DNA of 64,000 nt, taken from positions 23,738 to 87,737 of the forward strand of contig CAXHTE010000068.1 in the NCBI GenBank assembly GCA_964019415.1, in the 5' to 3' direction. Both the position numbers and the translations under genes were made by a program. This DNA comes from Ianthella basta. Lineage: Eukaryota; Porifera; Demospongiae; Verongiida; Ianthellidae. The notes below the pieces were generated by a model. That model saw nothing but the letters and a program-made list of their open reading frames with translations. It ran no database searches and was not told the DNA's origin. Shown piece after piece: positions 45,247 through 58,929 of this stretch (position 1 is the stretch's first letter; the number at the start of each line of letters is the position of its first letter).

Positions 45247-45506
45247 CTGTTGTGAGTGGGGTGGGGGCAGGAAGGGCAGGGTAGGCGAGGCAGGGTTGGC
45301 GAGTGGCAGACAGTAGAGACAGACAGACAGTTTCAGACAGTAGAGATAACAGAACATATACAACAAGTTTCACATCAAAACAAGACAACACAAACCAGCT
45401 GCAGGGTCAGCAGAGATTACATCTCTTTACAATGTGCATATAGCAGCTGCCTGTCCGACACAGTGGTGTCGGGAAGGGTGGGGGGGAGGGGGGTGAGTGG
45501 GTATGA

Positions 45507-45697
45507 TACCGTATACGATTAAACTTTCGCGGGGTTAAACTTTCGTGGTTCGCGAGTTTTCGCATTTTACTTTCGCGGTTGCAGAGTCTCAAACAGAAGG
45601 AATAAAGCCTTGTGTAAGTTCTTGCGGGGCAAAACTTTCACGGATAGTTGCTGATCTGCGAAATTTAACCCCGCGAAAGTTTAAGCATATACGGTAT
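45507..45697. mobile_element. MITE with TACCGTATACGATTAAAC termini
   Basis: The left end ATACCGTATACGATTAAACT TTCGCGGGGTTAAA is mirrored by TTAACCCCGCGAAAGTTTAA near the right end with ATATACGGTAT. About 190 bp, with repeated CTTTCGCGG blocks and no ORF. It lies between the coiled-coil exon and the first USP9X-like exon. Confidence 0.8.
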
Positions 45698-45752
45698 GCA
45701 CAGGCTTGCTACATGTATGATGTAATACTAAAGGCAAAGAATTGATAGTTAC

Positions 45753-48267
45753 CTGCGGATTAGCATGACTTTCAGTACACGTCAGCTGTTGCAATGTAGC
45801 ATTGGTCTCTTTGAGCTCTTTAAGCTCTTCTTGTGCCCTTTCAAGCTCTTCATGTGCCCGTTTAAGCTCTTCTTGTGCCCTTTTAAGCTCTTGCTGTGTC
45901 CATTCAAAATCTTGTGCCTCCTCCAAGGTATAAGGAACAGTAAAGAGTGCATACAGTACAGCACATAAATGTAAACATAATATTATACCTCTATACACAC
46001 ATACACCAACTTACACTGTGAATTGATGTATGTATGTATATACAACACTTGTCTCAAAGAGCAATAGAATGTGTGCAGACTTTTGAGTTTTTCAAGACTT
46101 TGTGAGGCCTACTTATTGTGAACAGCTTTCCTTACTGGCTATTACAAACATTATTCTATTATGGCTTCCAACTGATTCAAACCTTTTTCAGCTGCATGAA
46201 ATCGACAATCATTCAATAACATTATTTTGTCTGTATTTTTAATATCACCATTGCATTTCATTTATGCATTTTTCTGTGTACATACGTACATATACTTTGT
46301 ACCCCTGACAGTAGCCATTGGCTAACGGTACCCCAGGTTAAATTAGGGAAAACAAAAATGCAAGGAGCCCTTCACTGGGCAAGCTTGCAGGAATGACATC
46401 AAAATAGCGGATTCGGTGAAGTCATCCACTAACTGGTATATGTGATAAACCAACATAGCCAGTATAACTGGAGAACTGTAGGAAGTGTGTAGTGAGAAAG
46501 AACCTTTTTAAGTTGATTCGGATCACATGTGCAAAAGGTTCGTTGTGTGTTCATCAAATTTTTGGCTATCACGTTGGAGTGATTTATACCTCATTTTGAT
46601 AATCGGTCTAGCTAGATGTGCATATGCACAAGTAGCCAGCAGGTGTGATCTATCTCTAGTGTGAACAAAGCGAGCACGGATATATCTAGTTGCTGAGTTG
46701 GAGTACCATGGTTGTATGAAGCGGCTGTGTCTGAATACCACCAAGATCTAGAATGGCTACTGGTAGTAGAAAGCAGGAGTGCGAGGAATTTCCTGACGTA
46801 AGTGTGCGGTAGACCATGAGACTAAATGGGTCAAATCCATGCTTTCCTGTCAGCATCAGCAGTGCGCTCCTTCTTGGAATCTTCAGATGCAGCAGTCCTG
46901 TAGCACTTACGCCTTAGGTGCTGGCGTTCATGTGGCTACTCCATTAAGCCCGCTTGGTCACTCCATGTTCGTAAGTGTTCTGAGTGCTTCATCCCATTGT
47001 CACTATAGTCCATTAGTCTGGCGAGCAATTGCGCAAGATAGTAGCGTCATGCAAGGCAGTACTTGAGGCTGCCTTTAGTATCTTAGCCCCACCAAACCCA
47101 ATTTTTTAGTGGGGACGCGGCCAGAAAATGGCCGACCCAACCCTAGTCTTGCGTAGCCAGACCGCTTCTCCCCTCCATTTTATATTATGACGTCATCGGT
47201 CGGGGATGACCCAACCTCCCTACCAACGTGCTGCCAACTCACAACTGCAAAGTGCAACAAGAATCCTATGCAGTGTAAAGCAAGAAGTCAACATTGTAAA
47301 CTGATGTTGAACAACTGTGGGCAATTGGAATAGCTACTATAACGATGTCAAGGCTACAATGCACAATGCATAATGCACAATGTTGTGATTTACATGCTAT
47401 GGATATGGATATAATTATACATAATATATAAATACAGTGCAAATAACAATATACACCACTTTTCACACCTGAAGCCATACAGAAAATATAATCTAAATAA
47501 TGCCTGAGGGATTTGGAGGCACTCATGAGCATGTGCTTGGCATGCTGACAGAGTATGAGTGATTCTAAGACGTTTAATACAGACAGATGTCCTAATTAGG
47601 CCTCCACCCTTGTTCAGGGAACTGCACAGTGCTAATATAAATGTCCATAGCATAACACATTCTGTGCAGGCATTTGTACAGATACATGGTGTAGTATCAA
47701 TTGAAATATAAACAGAAGCGCATGGACATGCACCTTAGTGGACATGCCCAGGTGACCCATTGGTCTATGCAATTACCACCATTTCTTAGTTAGCCCCAGA
47801 CCCAGAGATACATGGCAAAAACATAATGGCACCCAATTAGCAGGCCTGTGGCGCCTATGCATTTAACATAGGCCCACACAGTCTAGCCTGATTGACTACC
47901 AAACCAAAGTTCGTGGTTCAAATCCTACCACAGACACTTCACCTTTTTCTTTTTCTAGCCAGGTCCAAATCCCATAACAGCCACTTCCCCTTTCCCCTTC
48001 TCTTGCCTGGTTCGCAACTGTGCATGCACTGCTGCAGCCCCATCACCAAACCCCATCACATGCTGCCCCATATGGTGGTTATATTGTTACTTGCACTGTG
48101 TGGTATAAGTTAGTATACAAATAGCATAAAATTAAAAGTAAAGGTAATCCTAACAACCATGACTAAGTGTAAAAGCAGCTTACAGTTTCCTTTGCCTTCA
48201 GATCATTGACAAGCTTGTCTGTCTTTTGCAAGTCTTCTTCAGCTTGTTTCTTAACAATTGTTAAGTC
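45753..48267 (-). CDS. Two coiled-coil exons, possibly 5' part of the USP9X-like transcript
   Basis: Exon 48267-48184 (28 codons, QAEEDLQKTDKLVNDLKAKE) and exon 45920-45753 (56 codons, with ELKRAQEELKRAHEELERAQ, then EELKELKETN). Both are phase 0 at each end and have GT/AG borders. They encode a strongly heptad-patterned, internally repeated coiled coil. The first USP9X-like exon at 45246 also begins in phase 0, so a single transcript is possible, although USP9X itself has no such coil there. A separate coiled-coil gene is the alternative. Confidence 0.5.
46298..46352. repeat. LINE-like 3' end, family 2
   Basis: TTTGTACCCCTGACAGTAGC then GGTACCCCAGGTTAAATTAG, matching the ends at 43838 and 51812. 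Confidence 0.5.
46753..46970 (+). CDS. Candidate small two-exon gene start
   Basis: ATG at 46753 opens 15 codons (MATGSRKQECEEFPD) ending exactly at a GTAAGT donor. An acceptor TTTCCTGTCAG at 46853 starts a second exon of 39 codons (HQQCAPSWNLQMQQSCSTYA...) that ends at another GTAAGT at 46971. Both introns would be phase 0. The splice signals are good, but the protein is unrecognised, only 54 residues are visible and no third exon was found. Confidence 0.3.
47070..48183. other. No recognised gene
   Basis: It contains a single TAGTCTTGCGTAGCCAGACC terminus near 47140 that resembles the MITE ends at 5123 and 61407. Otherwise the sequence is AT-rich, with simple TATAATG repeats near 47.4 kb and no supported exon. 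Confidence 0.4.
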
Positions 48268-50719
48268 CTAAAAGGTGGACAGGGTCATCAGTATGAATAA
48301 TAGTTTCACCATGCAGAATCTCATGCAGTGTATAATGTAATATAATGTAATATAATATAATGTTTGGGGACATTGGGGCACCCTGTGGCACAGACTATGG
48401 GTAAGATGTCAAACTGAAGGGAAATTTAATGATTTCAGATACGACAGAATTATTAATTAGGCCTTTGCTTATGTGCAGGGTGGTACCAAAATTGCAAATA
48501 TAAAATGCCATAACCCCATATCATTGCTATAGAACATTTATACTGATAGTGGGTGTTATAATAATTTAATATGAAAATGCCACAAATGCTCACGAAATTT
48601 CTTAGGCAAGTGCAAGTGGTCAATGAGGCTGTGCACTCAGCAGGGATTGGTAATTACAGACTCTGCTGTTCAATTAGAAGGCTAACAATTTAGTGTGACG
48701 TCACGGAACGGTGACGTTTCATTGCGATATCACACAAACGTCACATCCTAGTTAATCCAAAATATTAACACTGTAATCAATCAAACAGACAGGGCAACCA
48801 AACAGAGCAAATCGAACAGAGCAAATCAGAATAAGGGGAAGTAACCCATGCAAAATGTTAGATGTACTGTTTAGCTGTTCGGCTAGGGGTCTACTCCATA
48901 ACTCAGTAGAGTTCGCTTCGTGACATCATCTTCGCACCCCAAAGACACTTTGAAGCAGCTGGCAGGGAGAAAGGGCCATCATGCATGCTTCTCTTTGGCA
49001 CCCATTGCCAGGAACTTTGTGCAAGCTCCAAGGGCACCTTGAAATTTGGTGGTTACGCGAGCATGAGACACTTTCCTGACGATTCTGAGTCCCTACTGCG
49101 CAAAGACAGCAAATCAACGGGTAACTGGGGAGACACACGGCCTCTACAGATGCGGAACCATCAGCCATTGAATTAAGGGTGCATGGGAAAAAATTCAATG
49201 GCATGCCCTTAGGCAAGTTACATTTGCTTGCTGCAGCATGCACTCCAATGGCGGCGATGCAGGTTCTGACCAGCTGTAACTTGCGCTGGTGGTCTTTTTC
49301 TTCAGCCACTGAGCGCATTTACTTTATGGCAGTTGTGGTGGTGCAGATGGTGCGTGTGCTGGCCCGGGGCCACTGAAGCTTGCACTGGTAGTCTTTTTCT
49401 ATACTGGAACATGTGGTGGTGGCTACTGTAACTTGCACTGGTGGTGGCCTTTTGCTATGACCAACTGGCGCAGATACTTCACTGGCATAGGTGGTGGTGG
49501 CTGCGATATTGTAACTTGCACTGTGTGGTGGTGGTGGTGGTGGTGGTCTGCTTTCTAGAGCAATGGCCATTTTGAGACCAATTAAGAAATCCCGCTAATA
49601 ACATAGGAAGGTGGACCACTTGGACGTGTCCACTAAGTTTCAAGTCACAATGAGCCCAGTTGCATTAATATACAAGATACCACTATGCATCAATATAAAT
49701 GTGCCATACATTAAGTGTTCTGCTATGCACATTTATATTAGCACTTTGGAGGCTGCTTCTAGAACGAAGACCTAATTAAAATTCTGTCTCATTTAAATGT
49801 CTTAAAACCTCCCATACTTCAAAGCCACACCTAGCACATGTTCATGAGGGCCGCCAAACCCTCCGGGAATCATTTATATTATATTATATTATTTACTTTA
49901 GATTAGTGGTGTATATTGTAGCTTGCACTGTATGATTACAAACATGAAGTCATACGAATACCTAAATCTGAAAGCAATATGTGACCATCCATGGGAAAAG
50001 GGGGCTTTTGGCAAATTTTAACAAAAATGAGATTATTGTTCCTGTGCACTCATCAGACCTTCTTGCTCCAATTTATGTGCATTTCTGTTGCCATAGCAAC
50101 ATCACTAATCAAATATACATCATTTAAATGACTTCCTGCAAGCTGTCAAACCGGAAGTAGCATAGTTTTAGTAGTAATGCACATTATACATGCTCAGAAA
50201 CTTTGAAAAATGTGTGAACATGTTTAAATGGACATCTAGACAGTCCACTGGCAATGCACTTTGGAGCTTGCGTGAAACTTTACAGCTTTGAGCACATCTT
50301 CACTCGTAAGAAGAGATTTGGATAGTGAAATCATGTGGAAGAAGAAGGCTCAAAGCAAAACATTCACAAAGTCACAAAGCAAGCCACTTACAGCTACTGT
50401 GCCCAATTGAATTACTGCTCAGGCCATTACTGATACGAATTGAAGGCGAATCTTCGATTAAACTTCAATCGTGTTCGTAAGTAGTTCCGCAAAACACCCG
50501 AAAACAGCTCAACACAGCAGCGTACGGTCTTGTGCTTGGTATCCATTTAAAGAGCACTGAATGGGCTATCTAATGACGTTTACCTCACGCTTGTATGACA
50601 ATTAATGACAACGTACGACTGTGTTGAATTCGCGCGAAATTCAAATGCCATTTTCTCAACTTGCTATGTTGCGCAATAAACCCCCTTTTCCCGTGGATGG
50701 TCACATATAGTGCCCCAAT
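48268..50719. other. No recognised gene; diverged GGTGGT repeats
   Basis: 49250-49560 contains diverged repeats of a TAACTTGCACTGGTGGT unit and a (GGT)n run at 49523-49545. No frame is convincing. The rest is AT-rich. Confidence 0.4.
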
Positions 50720-51430
50720 AAAGAATGATCTGCCCCGTGTGCGTGTGTTTGTGTATGTGCGTGCATGTGAAGGAGTACCTCCTTCAGTGTGTGCATGTGT
50801 ATAGGAGAGTCCCCTTAAGTGTGAAGTGTGTGTGTGACGTCACCAAAATGGCGGGTGGTACACCACGAGGTCGCTACGGAAGACATCAAACCCGGACTTT
50901 TGCGTTGAAGTGGCACCATCTCATCTTGATGGAAGGAACAGCCGGGGTACAAGGCACCTGGAGTGCCAGCACTGCAGTTCCTCATTGGCGACGAGTCCCA
51001 TTCCAGTGCGTCTCAAGTTCGAGGACCACCCACTCCTAGCGACCAGCGTAACGTGGCGTCCTACCACCAGGACCAACTATCCGCCGCACCCACTCCCCGC
51101 CTCCTTTGGGTCGGCTGTGTAACGGGGTACCAGCGACGGTCCTTAGCGGCCATGGTGTACGTGGGCGACCGACAATGGCTACGAATAGCCACAGCGCCCA
51201 GCAGCCACCCAGCCCAGTGTGCCAAGCGTGGGTCTAGCCAACCCACCCTTTCGAATGGACTGGCTTCCGAAACAGGACCCCAGGCCTTTGGCCTGGGACC
51301 TGCCCTACGTCCTTTATGGACAAGGCGAACAGAGGAGGAGGAGGAGGTGCGTGTGTGTGCGTGTGTGTGTGGGAGTGCCCCCTTCAGTGGGCTTACCTGT
51401 TTGTCTAGCCAGTTGCTATAACATTAGATA
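50720..51430. other. GT-rich flanks around an unrecognised GC-rich block
   Basis: An ATG at 50848 (MAGGTPRGRYGRHQTRTF) opens 64 codons. A second frame (from 50910) has a CQHC pair reminiscent of a BED-type finger, but no full domain is present. Imperfect GTGTGT sequences lie on both sides. It may be a decayed transposon. Confidence 0.3.
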
Positions 51431-51811
51431 ATAGTGGAGGGCTGCTGGATTACATGCATCCACCACTGTGTCATGCTATTCACGCAGAAAAGGCATTTGG
51501 CAATACTGAATACAGGTAGGCAAACAAACAGCTAAGAAACAAGTTAAAAGTTTCAAGTTAAAAACCCATGCGGCTGCTGCCGCAACTCAAAATACTTGCT
51601 CCCTCCGGTCGCTGCTGTGTTTACCAGACTATGCCAGGATTTCATTAACACCACAAATTAACCACAAATTAACTATTCACATATTTACATGAACCACTGA
51701 CACTGCATGTGTACTCTGCTGACATCTCTATTATCTTCATTCATTAAAATTCATTTAATCATTATTCTCTTTTCTTCTTCTGTCTTACTCCTTTGTAATT
51801 TGTGTTGTTCT

Positions 51812-51893
51812 TTCTGGGTGCCTTTGTAGTAGCCTCTGGCTATTGGTTCCCCAGACTAATAAAGATTTCCTATCCTATCCTATCCTGTTATTA
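51812..51893. repeat. LINE-like 3' end with (TATCC)n tail
   Basis: GGGTGCCTTTGTAGTAGCCT then GTTCCCCAGACTAATAAAGA and a TATCC repeat. It directly abuts the inverted copy of the composite repeat. Confidence 0.6.
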
Positions 51894-51897
51894 ATCA

Positions 51898-52700
51898 GAC
51901 GTCACGTTCGTGACGCCTATTTAGGAATGTGCCCGGTTCAAAATGGCGTCTCCTATCTTAATGCATTAGCGCGCTTCGGCGAAACTAGCCAAACAGCGGT
52001 GGCAAAGAACAATTTAAGGCCATGGATAGGCTTCTTTGGATGTATTGAAGTCGGCAGCGCACCCAAAGGTAACCTGGAGAGAAAAGCGTCATAGGCTGCT
52101 CGTACCCCATTTGTTCTTTTCATATTATTCTTAATATTATTCTCCTTTCCACAGAATTTTTGCGCGCTCCTAGCACACAACACAGGGCAACTATTGACCC
52201 CATTTTCTAAGACGACTCACATGCATACGCGGAGGACTAGGATCTGAGTGCCGGTGGCAATCCGATAAGTACAGCACTAGAGCGGGTAGGAAACTTGTCC
52301 CCCCGTGTATTAAGATACCCCGATGCCACCATTTTGTTGCGTTACCATAACCATAGATTGTCTAAACTACGCACGACAGCCGGTACATCTAAAGTGGCAT
52401 AACTGTGCTCGATCTTCTGAGCAGTCTTCATCTAATTTAAGGAAGGGGTATTACTCAGCTCAAGTACTAATCTGATGTAGCCATGGTCCATTGGATATGC
52501 AAAAACTGTACAAACTAGTGTACAAAAATTCCTTTAGAATTAAAAGGGATTTAGGAATGGCCAGTAGAAAAAGCATAGAAACAAGCAACAGTACCTCAAC
52601 ACCATGATGAACCACATTGCCGTGAAGTTCACTATGCATTCCTAATTTCCTTGTGGATGCATGGACCCAAATGGCTAGCTAATTAGTCCCATGTAGCTAC
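51898..52700. repeat. Composite inverted-repeat element, copy 2 (inverted)
   Basis: The reverse complement of 17424-18015 is followed by one arm of the foldback (52505-52690). The second arm is missing or replaced by TAGCTACAGTACATTGAC. Shared blocks include GTGCCGGTGGCAATCCGATA and AATGTGCCCGGTTCAAAATGG-type sequence. Confidence 0.75.
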
Positions 52701-52844
52701 AGTACATTGACTTACATACCATATACTAAGTTTGCACATTCTCAGAGTTGCCATAAACAATCAAGTACACACACACATACACACACACACACACACATAC
52801 CACACACATGCACACACCACACAGCATGCACACACCACACAGCA

Positions 52845-52968
<124 letters not shown>

Positions 52969-53293
52969 CACGCATGTAGCTAAACACACACATGCAAACA
53001 TAGGTACATGCTCTCTAAAAGCTATAGATGAGAGGAAAGGGACATGGATAGAGGGAACACAAATAGCTGCAAGTGCTTTACAGCGCACCCGCAGTCATTG
53101 CAGCGGCTAGAATTCTGTTGTGGTAGAAGGCAGTTCGCTTGACCGCACTACGCGCACCATCTAGAAGAAATTTTGAAGGGTAACTGTGCGTGCTTAACCT
53201 TTAAACGCTATACATCGTTAGCAAAAGTATGCATAAATTTGCAAGGTTCTACATGGATCTACAGTGAATTGAAGGTCTTCAGTAGGTGCAGCC

Positions 53294-53353
53294 ATGACTG
53301 AAGGCGTCGTGAACAAAGTCGCCGAAATGCTGGGCGACATCCCTCTTTATTCT
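53294..53353 (+). CDS. Candidate first exon, unknown gene
   Basis: ATG at 53294, 20 codons (MTEGVVNKVAEMLGDIPLYS) ending exactly at a GTAAGT donor. A possible continuation after the acceptor near 53405 reads AEDVYAQHRAMFGSRVLI but runs into the CA microsatellite. It lies on the strand opposite glycogenin, close to that gene's last visible exon. No homologue recognised. Confidence 0.3.
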
Positions 53354-53516
53354 GTAAGTCTTCGGACCAGAAGCACTGTGGTTGTCTGTTTTACAACTTT
53401 TGAAGGCAGAAGACGTCTATGCTCAGCACAGAGCGATGTTTGGAAGCCGAGTACTTATCCACCATAGCCTCCCTGAATTATATTATTTATACTATTTATC
53501 TCTCTCACACATACAG

Positions 53517-53620
<104 letters not shown>

Positions 53621-56600
53621 CAAGGCCCTAATGTAGAGGTCCCACCACTGTTGCAAGTAGTTTAAAACAGCCTGTGTTGCGCAAGTCCCTGGCTTGAGAA
53701 ACACTTGCCCCGTTGATGTCAACTGGTGATGCCATGGCTTAACCGAGCCAATAAAGTGGATTATCCGAATCTCTGAGGCAAACCTGTAGGACAAGAGGAT
53801 ACACAAATACAGAGTGGATACATTGCAAGTGATTGTGACCAAATCAAAGGGTAAGACGTTTCAACCACACAGGTCTTCTTCATCAAGTACAACAGTGCAC
53901 ACCCTCCTTGTTTCCGAGCTTTTTAGGAGCTGCTTGTGGCAGCCCCTAAAAAGCTCAGAATATATATTATCATTATACAGTGGAACCTCCCTTATCCGGT
54001 CATTGAAGTTCCGGGCGCCTCGGTCTACCGGGCAGGTGTTATAGCGAGCCGGCCATTTTATTACACGTACGCTGACGTCACAATTACCTCGTACATAGCG
54101 TGAAGATGGCTAGCAGAAAGCGGCGCGTTGTTACGCTCGACAGAAGCTAATGATTATTGACGACTTAAAGGAAGGAAAGTCCCAGCGACTCGTTGGTGAC
54201 ATCCATGGAGTTCCGAAGTCTACTGTTGGCGACATATGGAAGGATTGAGGAAAGTCGTTTTTATTTTTATTTTATTTTTTATGTTTTATTATTATTTTAG
54301 CCTTTTTAAGCTTTATGTACTTGTGACCAGTGTTATATAGCCATGTACATAGTTCATGAATAAGTTCAGAGTTACGGGCAATTTTAAAGTTACGGGCACC
54401 CCTTGGTCCCACACCGCCCGGATAACCGAGGTTCCACTGTAATTATTGCTACCTATATTGTTTTCAAATTGAGATTTTGCTGTATGGCTTTATGTTAGGG
54501 ATAGAATTATAAATACACACCGTTACCATGGTATCTGCAGGAGAATATATCCGTTAACCGTGATATAATAATTATATATAGTATGGTGATTGCGCAACTA
54601 TAGGGATTTAAGCATTAGCAGGTGGTCCTATATATGTGATATAGACCTGAAAAGAGGTCTGATATCATGATATCAGGGCTCTGATTGCGCAAGAGGTCTG
54701 ATATCAAGAAGGAATATAATGAAACCAGAGCCAAATGTGTGTACTGTCAGGCGAAGCAGTCTTACCATTTCACTGTGGCCGAGACAATCAGTGCTGCGGA
54801 GGATCTTGACGCTCGAAGAAAAAACACGACCGCTAAAAATCGTCGCACGAAGGGAAGTCGGTTGGACAAGATACCAATACATGCGTAAAGGGACGTATTC
54901 TAGGAACCGAGCACTGAGTCTGGCTCTGTTGTGCGTAACTGTGGCGTGGAAGATGCGCAGACATGGTCCGTTGAGCGACTTCAGATGACGAAAACAAAGT
55001 CCAGCTGGATATGGTGTAAAGCTCTCAAAAGTGATTAAAATTGCCCTCTCTAGTTCCGAGTCCGCAGCGAAGTCGGTGTTCTGCCAGAAAAGAAGCTTAT
55101 TCAAGGCTCCGTGCAGCACCCTGTCACGACCACAACAAAACTGCTGACTGTGCATTATTTTGAATTCGGTTCCTGTAATCTCATTGGTCAGCGTACTGCC
55201 AAAAGGCGCGCAGTATTCTCATTGGTCAGCCCTGAAGCCTGTTGTGACGTCACGGAAGCGTCTATTGAATGCAATGGTGCCGTAGCCCGTTCCCAGAAGG
55301 AGCAATGACGTAATGCAGGCGCTTATCGAATACAAATGGTGTCGTCTCCGGAGAGGTCTGGCCTCGATATTGCTGCGAAGGTTCTTCCTGTTGCACACTC
55401 ACCATACTATATAAGACATATAATACGGTAGGTCGGTCTATAGCCTCTATATAGGACCTCGGCGCTCATATTTACCTCGGCGCTTCGCGCCTCGGTAAAT
55501 ATGTAAGCGCCTCGGTCCTATATATCGGCTATAGACCTCCCTACCATACTATATGTATTACATACTGCACTGCATTGTTATTGCTATCATAATCAAAATA
55601 TGGGTATGAGTTATCATAACAAATTGCAGTGAGCACTCTCAGCTCAGCTCTCTGTCTCCTTTGCCTTCTATCCGTGATTAACCATTTACGCCAGACAGAC
55701 TGTTTTACCAGTCATGTTGGCAATGCACTTAAACTACGAATGACCGTTTTCTGGTCATGGCATGGCAGGGCATTCGCTTTGAGAGCTTTACTGCAAACTA
55801 GAAAGACAGCGCCTTTCTTTTACCAACTGCATTTAATTACCAATGGTTTATTCACAATTAACGAGCAGCACTAAAGACTCAATTAACTTTTCAGTTTGCC
55901 AAATCACGTTACTTACCTGCACTGTGAACGCACGCAATAACTCAAGTGCATCATGGCACGAAAGGGCAGTTTCCGTGCTCATGGCAAGCCTGGCGGCCAT
56001 GGAACAATGAAATAAGACAGAACCGCTTCAAGTGAGCTATAAGTAGCACCGAGTAACTTGGAAATGTGCTCTATTGTGGCTATTGCACATGCGCACCCGT
56101 GAAAATCGCTTTAACAACAGCAGGAAAGACCCAAATTCATCTTCAACCTGTCATATGGCAAGCACCAGGCCTTCTTTCATCTGCCACACTAACATCTAGC
56201 TGGCATCGATTCCGTTTGTCCGACTGTGAGGGTGAAATAGTGTTTCACCTGTGTTGATTGATTTCAGCCAATTTTATTTTGTAACATCTATTCTCACGGG
56301 AAAATTTGGAATTTCAGGCATATAGGGTTAAGTGAGAGACACTTCTTCTTCGGTGCCACGAAATTGTCTTCTTCAGTGTCACGGAATTGTCTTCTTCCTC
56401 ACAATAACTAGAACAGTTGGCACACAACAAGTTTAGGAAGTCATCGCGACACAAGAAAAGAACACCACACAGCAACTACCATCTCGCTAGATTTGGTTGC
56501 GATGGATGCTACTTTCGTTTGTTCTACTCGGTAGCCTGGATAGACCTATCACTGCAAAGCTACCATTCTGCGACAACAGCACAATTTTCACTGTGCGACT

Positions 56601-58410
56601 TAAAAGCCCGGCCAGCTTATGTAATAGTTAAATGCTGGCCAAGAGGTGTCTCTGAGATTTAGAGCACGAGGCACGAGGGCGCGAAGCACCCGAGTGCTGA
56701 GTGGTCTAAATCCTCAGAGACACCGATTGGTCAGCATTTAAGTGTTATAGATCCCAATGATTGGGCAAGGAGCGGCAGCGAATCAGTTTAACTACTCGTA
56801 CCTGTGTCATCACGCGTCTTCCGGAAGTAGTTAGCAATTTTTGACAATGGCCGAGAAAACGTCGTTTGGTTATTGGGTTTGTCATCTCGCAGCAGACGTT
56901 CCTAAAGGTCGGCAGTGGATGCGGCACGTAAGCTAAACGTAAGCTTACTCACTGTCAGCCCCGTCAGCCACAGCGTTTCCCAGAGCGGTGTCCTAAGCCT
57001 GTTCCCAGCTCGTAACCAGTTCTTTTCTCAGCTCAGGTTCGTAGGCTGCTGCCGGATTGTTGCTTTACCCTGTTTGTCGACGAAACAAGTAAGCCGAGCG
57101 ACCTGTGCATCGTATGTATCGTGAGTTAGCTACTATTGTTATCGCAGCTGCAGTTTCTCTGCTATAGACCACGGGCCCAAGCCACGCCCATGCTCTAACT
57201 TGCTATTTAGAGCATAGGCGCGAACGCCGCGCGTGCCACGCCCATGCTCTAAATCGCTATTTAGAGCATAGGCGCGAACGCCGCGCGTCGAATTAGAACA
57301 CGGCTAGACAAAATTGACCACGGCGCGAAACAACACCTGGGGTGTCTACGACGTTTAGAAACATCGTTTAGACGCACGTTACCATGGCGATGGGATCTAT
57401 ATATTAGTTATACCACGGCGCTTCGATGTCTAATATACTAGCTGCAAGGCCCATCTTCGGCAAGCCCTAGATTTGGCCCCGTTCGCCCGTTCCCCATCCC
57501 TTGTGATGCTCTATGCCATAGTGCGGTGTCCCTGGGCCTCTGAAAGTTTGATGGTGAACCGTTCCCGTGCGCGGGAGGTTGGCGGGTGAAGTTTAGCCTA
57601 ATCTCTTTTGCCGTTCCTTCCTCAGTTGTTGGCTGTTGGAGAACGCTGACGATTCAGTGCACCCTAATGCACGGCGTCGAAGTACTTTGAACGTTAGGTA
57701 GCAATCCGTTCGCAGGCGCGTGAGAAAAAGTGGGGACAAAGTTCTGTCTGACTTCTCTATGGCAACATGGCAACCTCTGCTGATTAAAGATGGCCGCCAT
57801 GTGGGGTTAGCGATGAACTGTCGTCGCGCTGCTCAAAATAGGCCTGCTTTTGAAAATGATGGTCAACTTGATTCGCAGCAGCAACAGATGAGATGATTGG
57901 GAAAGTTTGGTAGCAATCCACCTGCCGCCGTTGGAGGAGTCTGATTTGCAAGCGCACCCAAACTTTTCACTCTTGTACGCTGCAAGAGTAGTTCGTTTCC
58001 GAACGCCTCTCCTCTCTGGTGAACGTCTAAGGCATAGAGCTGTGCCTCTGAGAAAGTTTGGTAGCAAACTGCTACCGGACGCGGGAACAGTCGGCAGACG
58101 AGTTTTCCCAAAAACTCATTCGCCTTCCCTTTTTCGGCTGTAGGTTATTAAAGTGGTGAAACCTACGGCACAGCATCACAGTGCTGGGCAAGTTTAGTGG
58201 CAATTCATTCGCAGGCGCCCGAGAATAAGGGGGACAAAGGTTCTGCCCACTCTTTTTATATTACGAGTTGACTCATTTGCTTTTCCCTCCTCAGTCGCGG
58301 GCCATTAAAGAACAATAGCCTAATTGTGCAGCCTACACCACGGTGTTGCAGTGCTGGGCAAATTTGGTGGCAATCCATTGGCGGGCGCTGGAGAAAATTC
58401 AGGACAAAGG

Positions 58411-58456
<46 letters not shown>

Positions 58457-58832
58457 ATGTCTGTGTGCCTGTGTGTGTGTCTGGTGTAGGTGTATGTGTA
58501 TGTGCGTGTGTGCACGTGTGTGTGTGTATGTGACAAAGCAACGACCAAAGGGAGCAAGTGTTTCGTGTTTGGGGCAACAGCCCTACGCATTTTTTTAACC
58601 CAAAATACTTGTTCTGCCAGTGTACAGGTATGTGTGTGCTTTAGGAGACACTGCACCATTCCTACATCTCTCCCGTTCCCTGGAAATCCTGTTATGCATA
58701 GATGTACGTATATACCTACATACTTAGTGACAGACAAAAGGTCTTCTATTCTACACCGCATACCAGCCTCTATCACAGGAGGAGACTCAAAAGGTCATGA
58801 CATGTCTCTAAATGTGTGTCTCTCTCTGCATG

Positions 58833-58867
<35 letters not shown>

Positions 58868-58882
58868 TGTGTGTGTGTGTGT

Positions 58883-58929
<47 letters not shown>

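Noticed and set aside
49250-49560. Repeated EKD(Y/H)Q(C/R)KLQ motif as more coiled-coil exons
   Set aside because: It comes from a diverged GGTGGT-type tandem repeat with stops between units and no paired splice sites.
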